A stretch of DNA of 64,000 bases from Avena insularis (Eukaryota > Streptophyta > Magnoliopsida > Poales > Poaceae): the NCBI GenBank assembly GCA_023614405.1, contig CM042688.1, positions 376,699,331 through 376,763,330 of the forward strand. Reading direction: 5' to 3'. Of the stretch, positions 46,509 through 57,313 are shown piece after piece. A program made the position numbers and the translations under genes. The notes under the pieces were generated by a model, which was not told where the DNA came from, did no database searches, and saw nothing but the letters and a program-made list of their open reading frames with translations. The stretch's first letter is position 1; every line of letters starts with the position of its first letter.

Positions 46509-47535
46509 TGGACTTCTTGAATCACTTGATTTGGAATCACTTGAAAGATGCGAAGCATGTCTAATGGGAAAAATGACTAAGACTCCATTCTCTGGAATAA
46601 TGGAGCGAGCTACAGACTTATTGGAAATAATACATACCGATGTGTGCGGTCCAATGAGTGTAGCATCGCATGGTGGATATCGTTATGTTCTCACTTTCAC
46701 GGATGACTTAAGTAGATATGGGTATGTCTACTTTATGAAACATAAGTCCGAAACTTTCGAGAAGTTTAAGGAATTTCAAAGTGAAGTGGAAAATCATCGT
46801 AACAAGAAGATTAAGTTTCAAGTTCGACCGGAGGTGAATATCTGAGTTATGAGTTTGGCATGCATTTAAAGAAATGTGGAATACTTTCGCAGTTGACACC
46901 GCCGGGAACACCACAGCGTAATGGTCTGTCCGAACGTCGTAATCGAACTCTCTTAGATATGGTTCGGTCTATGATGTCTCTTACAGATTTACCGCTATCG
47001 TTTTGGGGCTATGCATTAGAGACAGCCGCATTCACTTTAAATAGGGCACCAACTAAATCCGTTGAAACGACACCGCATTTAATTGTGGTTTGGTAAGAAA
47101 CCTAAGTTATCGTTCCTTAAAGTTTGGGGTTGCGAAGCGTATGTAAAGAAGTTACAGCCTGATAAGCTTGAACCCAAAGCGGAGAAATGCGTCTTCATAG
47201 GATACCCAAAAGAAACAATTGGGTATACCTTCTATCATAGATCCGAAGGCAAAGTTTTTGTTGCCAAGAATGGATCCTTTCTTGAGAAGGAGTTTCTCTC
47301 GAAAGAAGTGACTGGAAGGAAAGTAGAACTCAACGAGGTTATTGAACCTTCTCTCGGAGTTGAGAGTAGCGCAGCACCGGAAGATGTTTTTGTGCCGCCT
47401 GCACCAATTGGAGAGGAAGCTAATGATGGTGATCATGAAACTTCGAACGGTTATCGCAGAACCTCGCAGTCAACGAGGGTTCGCACCACTCCGAGTGGTA
47501 TGACTGCTGAACGTCATGTTGGTGGACAACACTGA
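46432..47535 (+). pseudogene. pol: Angela-type integrase, broken by frameshifts
   Basis: Three frames together give one integrase. 46432-46845 has the zinc-binding region (LGHIGVKRMKK, CEACLMGKM) and the first catalytic aspartates (TDVCGP, FTDDLSRYGYVYFMKH), ending in a small deletion that destroys the second-Asp motif. 46860-47096 has the catalytic glutamate block LTPPGTPQRNGLSERRNRT. 47083-47535 holds the C-terminal part (LKVWGCEAYVKKL, KCVFIGYPKETIGY). Frame breaks lie near 46455, 46830, 47090 and 47500. The protein cannot be made as one chain. Confidence 0.9.
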
Positions 47536-49123
47536 TGACCCTGCGACGTATGAAGAAGCTATGGTGAGCCCAGATTCCGACAAATGGCTAGAAGCCATGA
47601 AATCCGAAATGGGATCCATGTACGAAAACCATGTATGGACTTTGGTGGACTTACCGGATGGCTGTAAGGCTATCGAGAACAAATGGATTTTCAAAAGAAA
47701 AACAAATGCTGATGGTAATGTTACCGTCTATAAAGCTCGACTTGTCGTGAAAGGGTTCCGACAAATTCAAGGAGTTGACTATGATGAGACTTTCTCACCA
47801 GTAGCGAAGCTAAAGTCTGTGAGGATTTTGTTAGCAATCGCTGCATATTTCAATTATGAAATTTGGCAGATGGATGTCAAAATGGCGTTCCTTAATGGTG
47901 ACATTGAGGAAGAGTTGTATATGGTACAACCCAAGGGTTTTGTCGATCCTAGTGATGCTGACAAGGTATGCAAACTTCAGCGCTCCATTTATGGACTGAA
48001 GCAAGCATCCCGGAGTTGGAATCAATGTTTTGATAAAGTAATCAAAAACTTTGGATTTATACAAACTTATGGAGAAGCTTGTATTTACAAGAAAGTGAGT
48101 GGGAGCTCTGTAGCATTCCTAGTACTATATGTAGATGACATATTGTTGATTGGGAATGATATAGAACTTCTTAATAGCATCAAAACCTATTTGAATAATA
48201 GTTTTTCAATGAAGGATCTTGGCGAAGCAGCATATATTCTAGGCATCAAGATTTATAGAGATGGATCAAGACGCCTAATAGCGCTTTCACAAAGTACATA
48301 CTTAGACAAAGTTCTAAAGAAGTTTAGAATGGAAGAGAGCAAGAAAGGGTTCGTGCCCATGTTGTCAGGTAAGACCTTGAGTAAGACTCAAAGTCCGGCT
48401 ACGGCAGAAGATAGAGAAAAGATGAATAATATTCCCTATGCCTCGGCCATAGGTTCTATCATGTATGCCATGCTGTATACAAGATCGGATATAGCACATG
48501 TTGTTAGTTTGACTAGCAGATATCAAAGTGATCCTGGAATGGAGCACTGGACAGCGGTCAAGAATATCCTAAAGTACCTAAATAGGACTAAGGATATGGT
48601 TCTTTCTTATGGAGGTGATGAACAGCTTGTTGTAAATGGTTACACTGATGCTAGTTGGAACACCGATCCGGATGACTCAAAGTCACAATCTGGATACGTA
48701 TTTATTTTGAATGGTGCTGCAGTGAGCTGGAGGAGTGCCAAGCAAAGCGTTGTGGCGAAATCTTCAACTGAATCGGAATACATAGCTGCTTCGGAGGCTG
48801 CACAAGAAGCCATATGGATGAAGGAGTTCATTACTGAACTTGGCGTGGTTCCCAGTGCGTTGGACCCGATGGCCATCTACTGTGACAACACAGGTGCCAT
48901 AGCTAATGCACAGGAGCCAAGGTCACATAGCAAGCTGAAGCACATCAAGCTACATTTCCATGCTATTCGCGAGTATGTCTGAGATGGTGACATAAAGATT
49001 TGCAAAGTACACACTGATCTAAATGTGGCAGATCCGTTGACTAAACCTCTCCCTAGAGAAAAGCATGACCAACACCAGAACGCCATGGGTGTTAGGTATA
49101 TTACCATGTAATCTAGATTATTG
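47516..49123 (+). pseudogene. pol: Angela-type reverse transcriptase and RNase H, one late stop
   Basis: A 488-residue frame contains ARLVVKGFRQIQGVDYDETF, WQMDVKMAFLNGDIEEELYM, the catalytic LYVDDILLIGND and the RNase H motifs YTDASWNTDPDD, SSTESEYIAASEA and YCDNTGAIANAQEP. A TGA at 48980 replaces what should be an arginine codon (CGA to TGA). The normal C-terminal sequence then continues in frame through NVADPLTKPLPREKHD. This is the best preserved part of pol, and the catalytic aspartates are all present. Confidence 0.93.
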
Positions 49124-49144
49124 ACTCTAGTGCAAGTGGGAGAC

Positions 49145-50848
49145 TGTTGGAGATATGCCCAAGAGACAATAATAAAAGTGGTTATTATTATATCTTTGTG
49201 TTTATGATGAATGTTTACATCCCATGCTATAATTGTATTATAAGGAAACACTAATACATGTGTGTTTTGTAAACATAAAAGAGTCCCTAGTAAGCCTCGT
49301 GTGGAACTAGCTTGTTGATTAAATGATGATCATGGTTTCCTAATCATGGACATTGGATGTCATTAATAACAAGGTTATATCATTAGGAGAATGATGTGAT
49401 GGACACACACCCATAGTAAGCGTAGCATAAGATCAAGTCATTAAGTTCGTATTGCTGTAAGCTTTCAAATGCATAGTAACCTAATCCTTCGACCATGAGG
49501 TTATGTTAATCACCATCACCGGATGGGTACTTTGATGACATCAAACATCGCTTCATAACTGGGTGGTTATAAAGGTGTCATTGGGTATTCTAAAAGTATG
49601 TGTTGAAGCGCATGGACCAAGATTGGGATTTGTCCATCCATATGACGGATAGATATGCTCTGGGCCCTCTCGGTGGAATGTCATCTAGTTAGCTTGCAAG
49701 CATGTGACTAGGTCACAAGGGATGACATAACATGGAACAAGTAAAGAGTACTTATCAGTAACAAGGAAGAACTAGGTATAGAGATACCGACGATCAAACC
49801 TCGGATAAGTAGAATATCGTGTGACAAAGGGAATTGGTTTCGTATGTTAATGGTTCTATCGATCACGAAGTCATCGTTGAGTATGTGGGAGCCATTATGG
49901 ATCTCCAGATCCCGCTGATGGTTATTGATCGGAGAGGTGTCTTCATCATGTCTGCATATTCACGAACCGTAGGGTGACACACTTAAGGTTCGAAGTTGTT
50001 TTAAGTAGATATGGAATATGCGTTGGAGACCGAATGTTGTTCGGAGTCTCGGATTGGATCCGGGACATCACGAGGAAATCCGAAATTGTCCAGAGAATAA
50101 GATTCATATATTGGGGATCCTTTTCTAAGTTAGGAAATGTTCCGGAGTGTTTGTATGGAGATTCTAGAAGGTTTCGGAATGTTCTGGAAGGTTCTAGAAG
50201 AGTTCTTGGTGTTTGCTTGAAAACCAAGAAAGGGTCAAGGAAACCTTGTGGGGGCTAGACACGGATTCGTGGGGGAGGAGGACTCCTCCCCCCCTTCCCA
50301 ACCCGCCGGCCAAGGAGGGGAGTCCTACTAGGACTCCCCCTCCCATGGCGCGCCTCCCTCCTTTAAATAGAGGGGAGGGGGCGCCCCCTCCTACACCTCT
50401 CCCATAACAATCCCTAGCCGCCGCCTCTCTCCTCTTCCTTCGCTCTGCTCCAGCTTAGGCGAAGCCCTACAGAATTCTCTCCTCCACCACCACCACCACC
50501 ACACCGTCGTGCTGCTGGGATTCCGTGGAGAAGATCTACTACCTCCGCTGCTCGCTGGAACAGGGAGAGGAAGGTCTGCTTTGACTCCGCACATGTGACC
50601 GACTGCGGAAGCGCTACCAGAACGCGGCGCCGGAAGGATCATCCACACGATCTTGAGATCGGCAAGTGATCGACTATATCAACCCCGAGATCTAATCTCG
50701 TAACGCTTTCGGTTCTACGAGGGTTAGTACAGATCTATCTCGTTGCTTATGTCTAATAGATTAGATCTTGGCTTTTATCTAGATTAGATCTGGGTTTTGT
50801 TTGTTCTTGAGGTAGAAATTTTTTGTTTTCCATGCTACGAACCCATCA
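49145..50848 (+). repeat. 3' LTR of the Angela-type element
   Basis: It starts TGTTGG after the polypurine tract AAGTGGGAGAC (49134-49144) and ends CCCATCA before AGTGT. Confidence 0.93.
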
Positions 50849-50853
50849 AGTGT
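50849..50853. repeat. Target-site duplication AGTGT of the Angela-type element, right
   Basis: Perfect copy of 42241-42245. Confidence 0.93.
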
Positions 50854-51505
50854 ACCACCTCTGCAGAGTGTCAAACTATTCGAATATCCGCGTCCGCGGT
50901 CATGGACAGTTGGAGTGGCCATGTTGTTCCGTCGTCAGATATTTTCAAAATGACTTGTGAAGTGAACTATGATTTTGACTTGACCACAACAGGGTTGTGA
51001 ATATGAAAACTAGGTTCCCAACTTAAGTGATTTAGAACATTTTAGTTAACTTTCTTTGCTTCTGAACTCATTTTAGATAAATCTGGCTTTTTGCAAATAA
51101 ACATAGAGCTTAGGATTCCTACTAGAACTACCTTACTTGTTAGTGATAGTTTGTGAGTACTTAAAGAGTACTCATGGCTTTGTCCCTGGCTATTCCCGTG
51201 GCCAGACTATGAGGGGGACTATCAAGAAGATGGACAGCAGGACGGCTACGACAACTAGGATCATCTCCCATCGTCGGCATTGCCTGTGACACTGAAGATG
51301 GAGTCCACTGCTATGCTTATTATTCCGCTACTTGTTTGTATTAAAACTGGATCATGAGATCCTTTATTTGTGTAAGACCTTATTATGGTTTGTAATGGAT
51401 GATGTACTGTGATATCCAATCTGTTATGTCTTGCAAAAATGGTAATCCTGGGATTGCGATGTATGGAATAACAGGCATCTGGGATTAAAAATCCAGGTGT
51501 TGACA
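50854..51505 (+). repeat. Chromovirus 5' LTR, last part
   Basis: It resumes the LTR after the Copia insertion and ends ATCCAGGTGTTGACA, immediately before the primer site. At 51205-51258 the frame reads DYEGDYQEDGQQDGYDN then a stop, parallel to 24815-24856 in the solo LTR. Confidence 0.85.
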
Positions 51506-51508
51506 AGT

Positions 51509-51522
51509 TGGTATCAGAGCCA
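51509..51522 (+). other. Primer-binding site of the chromovirus
   Basis: TGGTATCAGAGCCA three bases inside the LTR, matching the initiator-methionine tRNA primer. Confidence 0.9.
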
Positions 51523-51731
51523 TCCTGACCATAGGAGACCCTAATTAGAATGGACGACCGAACAAAAGCTTAGTTTCAAAACCAAAGAAGTAAGTATTTA
51601 TGAAAACATATTCCAACTCTTATCCTTGATTCTTTCAAAAAATTCGTGTTCCTAAAAAAATTCTTACATTCTTAAATAAAATTTGACACACTTGATCACC
51701 TCACTAACTTACTCATCCTAAATTCTTATAG

Positions 51732-52502
51732 ATGGAAGTTCAGTATTGCAAGTTCTACCATTTGGGTAACGGAGGCCAGCTGATCTTTGAGAGGGATCTT
51801 GATGCGCTGTCAGAGTATCTTGAGCGCCCGCATCCAGAATTCTTCGGAGCCCAACTCAAGGAATTTCCAGGAGGAGATTTACAATGGCTGATAGTTGCAG
51901 ACCTTAGAGGCAAGATGGAAGCACCCCTTTCTGAGAAAATTCAATTCACCGTGAGAGAGAACAACTAGATAGATGGATTAGCCAGGGCTATGCATGAAGC
52001 TCTTGCTCGTCTGTATGGGAAAAATGTCAACTTGATCCAGGGAACTCGCTTTGCTCATTACGCAAGGCGTGATTCTATGGGAATGCCATTGGAAATGCCA
52101 AGTCACCCGGAGATGAAGCGCCAAGTGGAGAATCTTGACTTCCTGCTATATGATAGACAGAAGGAATTGGACAATGCTCGAGCCTACGCCAACCACAACC
52201 TTGCCATTGCCGCCAAGAAGGACCAGACTTTCGCCATGCTAGTCAAGGATCGCCAATCACTTCGTCGTCAACACGAGAAGAAGGATCTCACCATCGCTCG
52301 TCTTCGCAAGAAGGTGGCCGACCTCGAGAAGGCCATCCAGGAGCAAGAAGTCCAGCTTGCAGCAAAAGAAGAAGTGGAAGAAGGTGAAGACATCCAGGGA
52401 GATATTCACTCATACCTCAGTGATGACAATGACTACCTGGAGGATGATGCCATGGATTTCTACACTGATGATGATGACTCCGACTTCATTGATGATGAGT
52501 AG
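51732..52502 (+). pseudogene. Extra ORF upstream of chromovirus gag, one internal stop
   Basis: A single frame of 257 codons from ATG 51732 has one TAG at 51966. The N-terminal third (EVQYCKFYHLGNGGQLIFER) is globular in character. The middle is helical and coiled-coil-like (KKDLTIARLRKKVADLEKAI), and the C-terminus is strongly acidic (EEGEDIQGDI, YTDDDDSDFIDDE). I recognise no named domain. It is not gag, which begins separately at 52749. The ATG is directly preceded by ATTCTTATAG, a possible splice acceptor. A small number of plant Gypsy groups carry additional ORFs of unknown role. Confidence 0.6.
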
Positions 52503-52748
52503 ATGCACTTGATCACTACCATAGGAATGAGTTGTATCGGTCCCACTGTATCTTAGTTTACAGAATGGTTCTTAAAACCATCTGTTTTCCTTTTGTGTTG
52601 TGGTGTGTGTTGTATTGTGTGCTTGAATGAATGAATGAGAAAGAGTTAGTTGCAAAACCTGAGTTCAACTCAAAGTTTAAAGCTTTTGAAACAAAACCAT
52701 GAACCTTAGAACTTTCCTTCTTACCTCATTATCTATCTCAATCTTCAG
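52503..52748 (+). other. Spacer between the extra ORF and gag
   Basis: Non-coding, ending in a pyrimidine-rich stretch and CAATCTTCAG directly before the gag ATG, which looks like a 3' splice site. Confidence 0.45.
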
Positions 52749-53856
52749 ATGACTCGTGGAAATCCCGGAGGGAGCAGCTCATCGCAGGACCCAATGTTGC
52801 AGATTCTGCAGATGCTAGTTTCTAACCGTGAAGCTAGTAGAGCAGAGCGCCAAGCCAATCTAGCCAGTCTGCAACAGATAGCTCAGATGTCCCACAATAA
52901 TCAAGGCCAAGGAAATCAGGATCATCATGGATCCAAGCTTAAGAATTTTCAGAATACCAATCCCCCTATCTTCAACAAATCTGAGGATCCTTTAGATGCT
53001 AATGACTGGCTACAGACAATGGAGAATAACCTAGAAGTTGCAGGAGTTGACTCCAACGAGTAGGTACTGTTTGCCACCCACTATTTGGCAGGAGATGCAA
53101 GAGCCTGGTGGAATAGCACTCGTACTATGAACCACGGTCAGATCATGACTTGGGAAGCTTTCAAGATCAAGTTCAGCCACACCCCATGTGCCGCAGGGTT
53201 TAGTCACCAGAATGAGAGATGAGTTCAGAGAACTGAAGCAAGGAAGGATGATGGTAGTTGAATACCGTGACAAATTTCTATCCCTCTCTAGGTCTGCCCC
53301 TAATAAGATCAACACTGAAGCCAAGAAGAGGGAAAGATTCCTGAACGGACTACATGATGAGATGCAGATGGTGTTAGTCAACATCCATTTTGAATATCTC
53401 GAAGAGCTAGTCGACTCTACCATCCAAATGGAAGGGAAGATAAACCAATCCAACGACAACCGCAAGCGCAGAATGATGCACCAGACTGGGTCTCACAATA
53501 CCCAGAAGTATCGCCCCAACCCATCTGCAGGATATGCCCCAAGGAACAATAGACCCCCGATGTCTCATCCAAGCTACCCCAATCGTAGCGGAGGAAACGT
53601 GAAGTCCAGAGGAAACCACAACAACAACCCCGACAACTCAAACAACTTCAATCGTGCACCGCCCAAGTTCAACAACAACAACAACAATACTGCCCCAAGG
53701 ACTAGAAGCAATGCTGTGCTTGTTGCAGCCAAAGACAAGTCCCAGATTACTTGTTTTGAATGTGGAGTCAAGGGTCACTACTCCAACGAGTGTCCCAAGA
53801 AGCTTGCAGCCACCACCAATGTGAATGCCCCAGCTCAGCAGCAACGCCGTGTTTAG
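52749..53856 (+). pseudogene. gag: Chromovirus gag with zinc knuckle, stop and frameshift
   Basis: ATG 52749 opens gag (IFNKSEDPLDANDWLQTME). A TAG at 53061 falls before the conserved ATHYLAGDARAWWN block, and a frameshift near 53175 moves to the frame 53188-53856. That frame has QGLVTRMRDEFRELKQGRM and the YRDKFLSLSR block, an N-rich linker (RAPPKFNNNNNN) and an intact CCHC knuckle CFECGVKGHYSNEC. The frame stops at 53854 before protease. Gag would form the particle and bind RNA. Confidence 0.9.
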
Positions 53857-54203
53857 CCTAGGAGAAGATTTGCCCCAGGGAACTCTCTCAACCGCAACGG
53901 TCGTCTGTTCCACATGAATGCTGAAGAAGCCAGGAAGCGCCATATGTCGTGCTGGGTATGTTTTCTGTTAACTCAGTACTTGCAAGAGTGTTGTTTGATT
54001 CTAGAGCATCGCACACGTTTGTTACAGAAGAATTTGCATGCACTAGTAAGATCCAACCCACAAAATTGAAGCAAGTTATGATAGTTCAAATTCCTGGTTC
54101 AACCACCAAAGCTAGAAATTTTTGCAAGGTTGTGCCTATCAGAATCCATGGGATAGATTTTTATGCCAATCTAATAGTACTGGAAGCAAAGGTTTGGAAG
54201 TAG
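53857..54203 (+). pseudogene. pol: Chromovirus aspartic protease with a mutated active site
   Basis: The frame 53949-54203 reads MLGMFSVNSVLARVLFDSRA, where family members have D-S-G-A at the end of this block. The catalytic glycine position is arginine. A frame break near 53950 and another near 54190 isolate the domain. Linker sequence 53857-53940 (RRRFAPGNSLNRNGRLFHMN) is readable in frame with gag after its stop. Confidence 0.85.
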
Positions 54204-55311
54204 TACTAGGAATGGATTGGATGTCGAAACATAAAGGATTGATCGACTATACCAAGAAAGCCATAACCATGACCAGTAGCTCTGGAGTATTAGTAGAGCA
54301 TGTTTCTGAAACCTTGCCCCGTCAATTCAAATGCAACAAGAGTATAGCCCTACCAACCATAGACCAAGTCAGAGTAGTTTGTGAATACCCCGACGTATTC
54401 CCAGATGAATTGCCTGGTATGCCCCCTGATCGGGATATCGAGTTCATTATTGAACTAATTCCTGGAACTAGACCCATAGCTCAGAGACCCTATAGTATGA
54501 ACCAATCTGAACTAGTGGAGCTGAAGAAGCAACTTGATGCTATGTTGGAGAAAGGTCTGATTCAACCAAGCGCATCGCCATGGGGATCGCATGTTTTGTT
54601 TGTTGATAAGAAAGGAGGTAACCGTTTGTGCACGGATTACCGGAAGCTGAATGATGTCACCATCAAGAACAAGTACCCACTGCCCAAGATAGAGGATCTG
54701 TTTGATCAGTTGACTGGTGCCAGAGTGTTCTCTAAGATTGATCTTAGAACTAGTTATCATCAACTCAAGATTCGTGCAACGGATATTGCAAAGACCACCT
54801 TTACCACCAGATATGGATTGTATGAGTATACGGTCATGTATTTTGGATTAACCAATGCCCCCGCTTATTTCATGAATCTCATGAATAAGATTTTTATGAA
54901 CTTTCTAGATAAGTTTTCTTATGTTTATCAACGATATTCTAATCTATTCAGAGTGAGAAGAAGACCATGAGCAACACCTGAGAACCATCCTTGAAACCCT
55001 TAGAGAGCATCAGTTGCATGCCAAGTTCAGCAAATGAGTTCTGGTTGAAGGAGGTAGGATTCCTCGGACATATTGTGTCAGCAGGAGGAGTCGCTGTTGA
55101 TCCAACCAAGATAAAAGATGTTGAAGAATGGGAAGCCCCAACCACTCAAACCCAAGTCCGTGCATTTCTCGGATTAGCGGGATATTACCGCAAGTTCGTA
55201 GAAGGATTTTCGAGCATCGCAAGACCGATGACCCAATTGTTGAAGAAAGACAAGAAGTTTGAATGGACCGAAAATGTGAAGCAAGTTTTCAAGAGCTCAA
55301 TAAGAGATTGA
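54180..55311 (+). pseudogene. pol: Chromovirus reverse transcriptase with mutated catalytic motif and frameshift
   Basis: The frame from 54180 to 54970 (open on its upstream side from 54122) gives [35 protein letters not shown], the RT core [20 protein letters not shown] and [16 protein letters not shown], and [16 protein letters not shown] frameshift near 54915 follows. The catalytic box then reads FINDIL where F-I-D-D is required, so one catalytic aspartate is lost. 54991-55311 continues with [18 protein letters not shown] and [15 protein letters not shown], the RT-thumb region. Confidence 0.9.
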
Positions 55312-55674
55312 TCTCAGCCCCAATATTGATCATGCTAGATATCAGGAAGTCGTTTGATGTGTATTGTGACGCATCCAAGATTGGTCTCGAATGTGTGTTG
55401 ATGCAAGAAGGCAAAGTCATCGCATATCTGTCTCGACAACTGAAGCAGCATGAGAAAAACTACCCTACCCATGATCTTGAACTAGCAGTTGTAGTTTTAG
55501 CTTTGAAGACATGGCATCATTACCTTATGGGTAACCGCTGTGAGATTTATTTAAATCACAAGAGCCTGGAGTATATTTTCACCCAGAAGGAGATGAATAT
55601 GAGGCAAAACGAGATGGATATAGTTAATCAAGGATTATGACCTTGACATTCACTATCACCCCGGCAAAGCTAAT
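55263..55674 (+). pseudogene. pol: Chromovirus RNase H, shifted frame
   Basis: [20 protein letters not shown] and the [19 protein letters not shown] block are the Gypsy RNase H with its first Asp and Glu. The [17 protein letters not shown] block follows. The frame overlaps the end of the previous one by a shift and ends at 55640, again by a shift. YHPGKANVVADALSRL, the end of RNase H, reads across 55650-55690. Confidence 0.88.
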
Positions 55675-56862
55675 GTGGTAGCGGATGCTCTTAGCAGATT
55701 GCCGTGTAGATTAAACACCATGATGAAAGAAGCTCAGCCAAGTTTGCATGAGGAGTTGGAGCAGTTTAGAACTGAGTTAGTTAGCAAAGGATTTTTAGCT
55801 AGCATTGAACTTCAACCCACTTTGATTAGTCAAATCAAGGAAGCCCATAAGGGAAATGCAAGTATCGACAGAATCAAACGTCGTATTAGTATAGGAAAGG
55901 TACCTGGATTTACCGAAGATGAAGAAGGATTTTTGTGGTACAAAGGACGTATTTGTGTGCTAGCAGATTCGGAGCAGAAGCAAGTTATCATGCAAGAAGC
56001 TCATGATACTTTTTATTCTATCCACCCCGGAGGAACAAAGATGTATCAGGATTTGAAGGAGCAATTTTGGTGGCACAAGATGAAGAGAGAAATCGGAAGC
56101 TACCTAACCAAGTGTGATATCTGTCAGAGAGTCAAGGCGGAACATCAGAGACCCGCAGGACTGTTGCAACCATTGCAGATTCCGGAATGGAAATAGGATT
56201 CCATCGGAATGGACTTTATCACTAGTTTGCCTACTTCTAGTAAGGGAAATGACTCTATCTAGGTCATAGTTGATAGACTGTCCAAGGTAGGCCATTTTAT
56301 ACCTATCAAGACTACCTACCAGAGTTCAAAGCTAGCAGAGCTGTATATTGCTAGAATTGTCAGTTTGCATGGAACCCCCAAAACCATAGTGTTGGATCAA
56401 GGAACCCAATTTACCTCAAGGTTTTGGCAGAAAGTCCAAGAAGGATTAGGAACCAAGTTGAATTTCAGCATAGCTTATCACCCACAGACCGATGGACAGA
56501 CTGAAAGAGTCAACCAAATCTTAGAAGATATGTTGAGAGCTTGTGTGTTAGAGTATGGATCAAAATGGGAAGATTGTCTGCCTTTTGCAGAATTCTCATA
56601 CAACAACAATTATCAAGCCAGTCTACAAATGGCCTAATTTGAGTTCTTATATGGAAGAAGGTGTCGTACCCCTTTGAATTGGTCCCAAGTAGGAGAGAGT
56701 CAGATTTTCAGACCCGACATCCTAAGAGAAGCCGAAGAGAAGGTTCACAAAGTCCGTGAGCACCTCAAGACCGCCCAATCCAGATAGAAGAGTTATGCTG
56801 ACAAGAGACATAGAGACCTGACTTTCAATGTCGGAAATTTTGTATATCTCAAGGTTTCACCA
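55675..56862 (+). pseudogene. pol: Chromovirus integrase, several stops
   Basis: 55675-56196 contains the H2C2 zinc-binding part (HPGGTKMYQDLKEQFWW, CDICQRVKAEHQ). After a TAG (56194) the core reads GMDFITSLPTSSKGNDSI, a second TAG near 56261, then VIVDRLSKVGHFIP. It continues with LDQGTQFTSRFWQK and AYHPQTDGQTERVNQ, which include the DD35E residues. 56635 and about 56785 carry further stops. The YADKRHRDLTFNVGNFVYL block is the integrase C-terminal region. The enzyme would insert the cDNA, with targeting guided by the chromodomain that follows. Confidence 0.9.
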
Positions 56863-57216
56863 TTGAAAGGAACGCAATGTTTTCAGCTGAAAGGAAAGTT
56901 AGCCCCTAAATATATTGGATCCTTCAAGATTTTGAATTGCCAAGGAGAAGTATCTTATCAACTGGAACTGCCAGAGGAGATGTTAGCCATCCATAATGTG
57001 TTCTATATCTCGTTACTTCGCAAATGCTTAGAAGTGCTAGACAAGACCGAAGTTTTCAAGAACATTGATCATCGAGACATTGATATCAACAAGGATTTGA
57101 CATATCGCGAAGTGCCCATCCGTATCTTGGAAGAAGCCTTCAGAACCACCAGGACTAGGAGTATCAAATTTCTCAAGATCAAGTGGAGCAACCATACCGA
57201 AGAAGAAGCCACATAG
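56863..57216 (+). pseudogene. pol: Integrase C-terminus and chromodomain of the chromovirus
   Basis: The frame holds the GPY/F-like region (KLAPKYIGSFKILN, YQLELPEEMLAIHNVFYISL) and then YREVPIRILEEAFRTTRTR, IKFLKIKWSNHTEEEAT, a chromodomain with the conserved W-x-N-H-x-E-E-x-T ending. A TAG follows where tryptophan is usual, after which EREDYMRTEFPDLF completes the domain in frame. The chromodomain assigns the element to the chromoviruses and is thought to bind modified histone H3 or related heterochromatin marks. Confidence 0.88.
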
Positions 57217-57298
57217 GAGCGAGAAGATTACATGAGGACTGAGTTTCCAGATCTCTTTAGTTCCTAGTTTTTCTTAAATCTCAGGACAAGATTTTGTT

Positions 57299-57313
57299 GA
57301 AGGAGGGAAGGTT
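57299..57313 (+). other. Polypurine tract of the chromovirus
   Basis: GAAGGAGGGAAGGTT directly before TGTAACACC of the 3' LTR. Confidence 0.85.

Larger units (their letters stand above)
42246..50848 (+). mobile_element. Copia retrotransposon of the BARE1/Angela/WIS type, complete ends
   Basis: It has LTRs of 1691 and 1704 bp, beginning TGTTGGAGATATGCCC and ending GAACCCATCA, with a perfect AGTGT duplication, a methionine-tRNA primer site and a polypurine tract. The LTR start is that of the abundant Triticeae Angela/BARE1 family. The gag-pol reading frame is broken by at least three frameshifts and one late stop. By eye the LTRs differ at about 2 percent of positions, with one divergent patch near 43680/50570. 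It is the youngest datable element here and lies inside the chromovirus 5' LTR. Confidence 0.95.
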
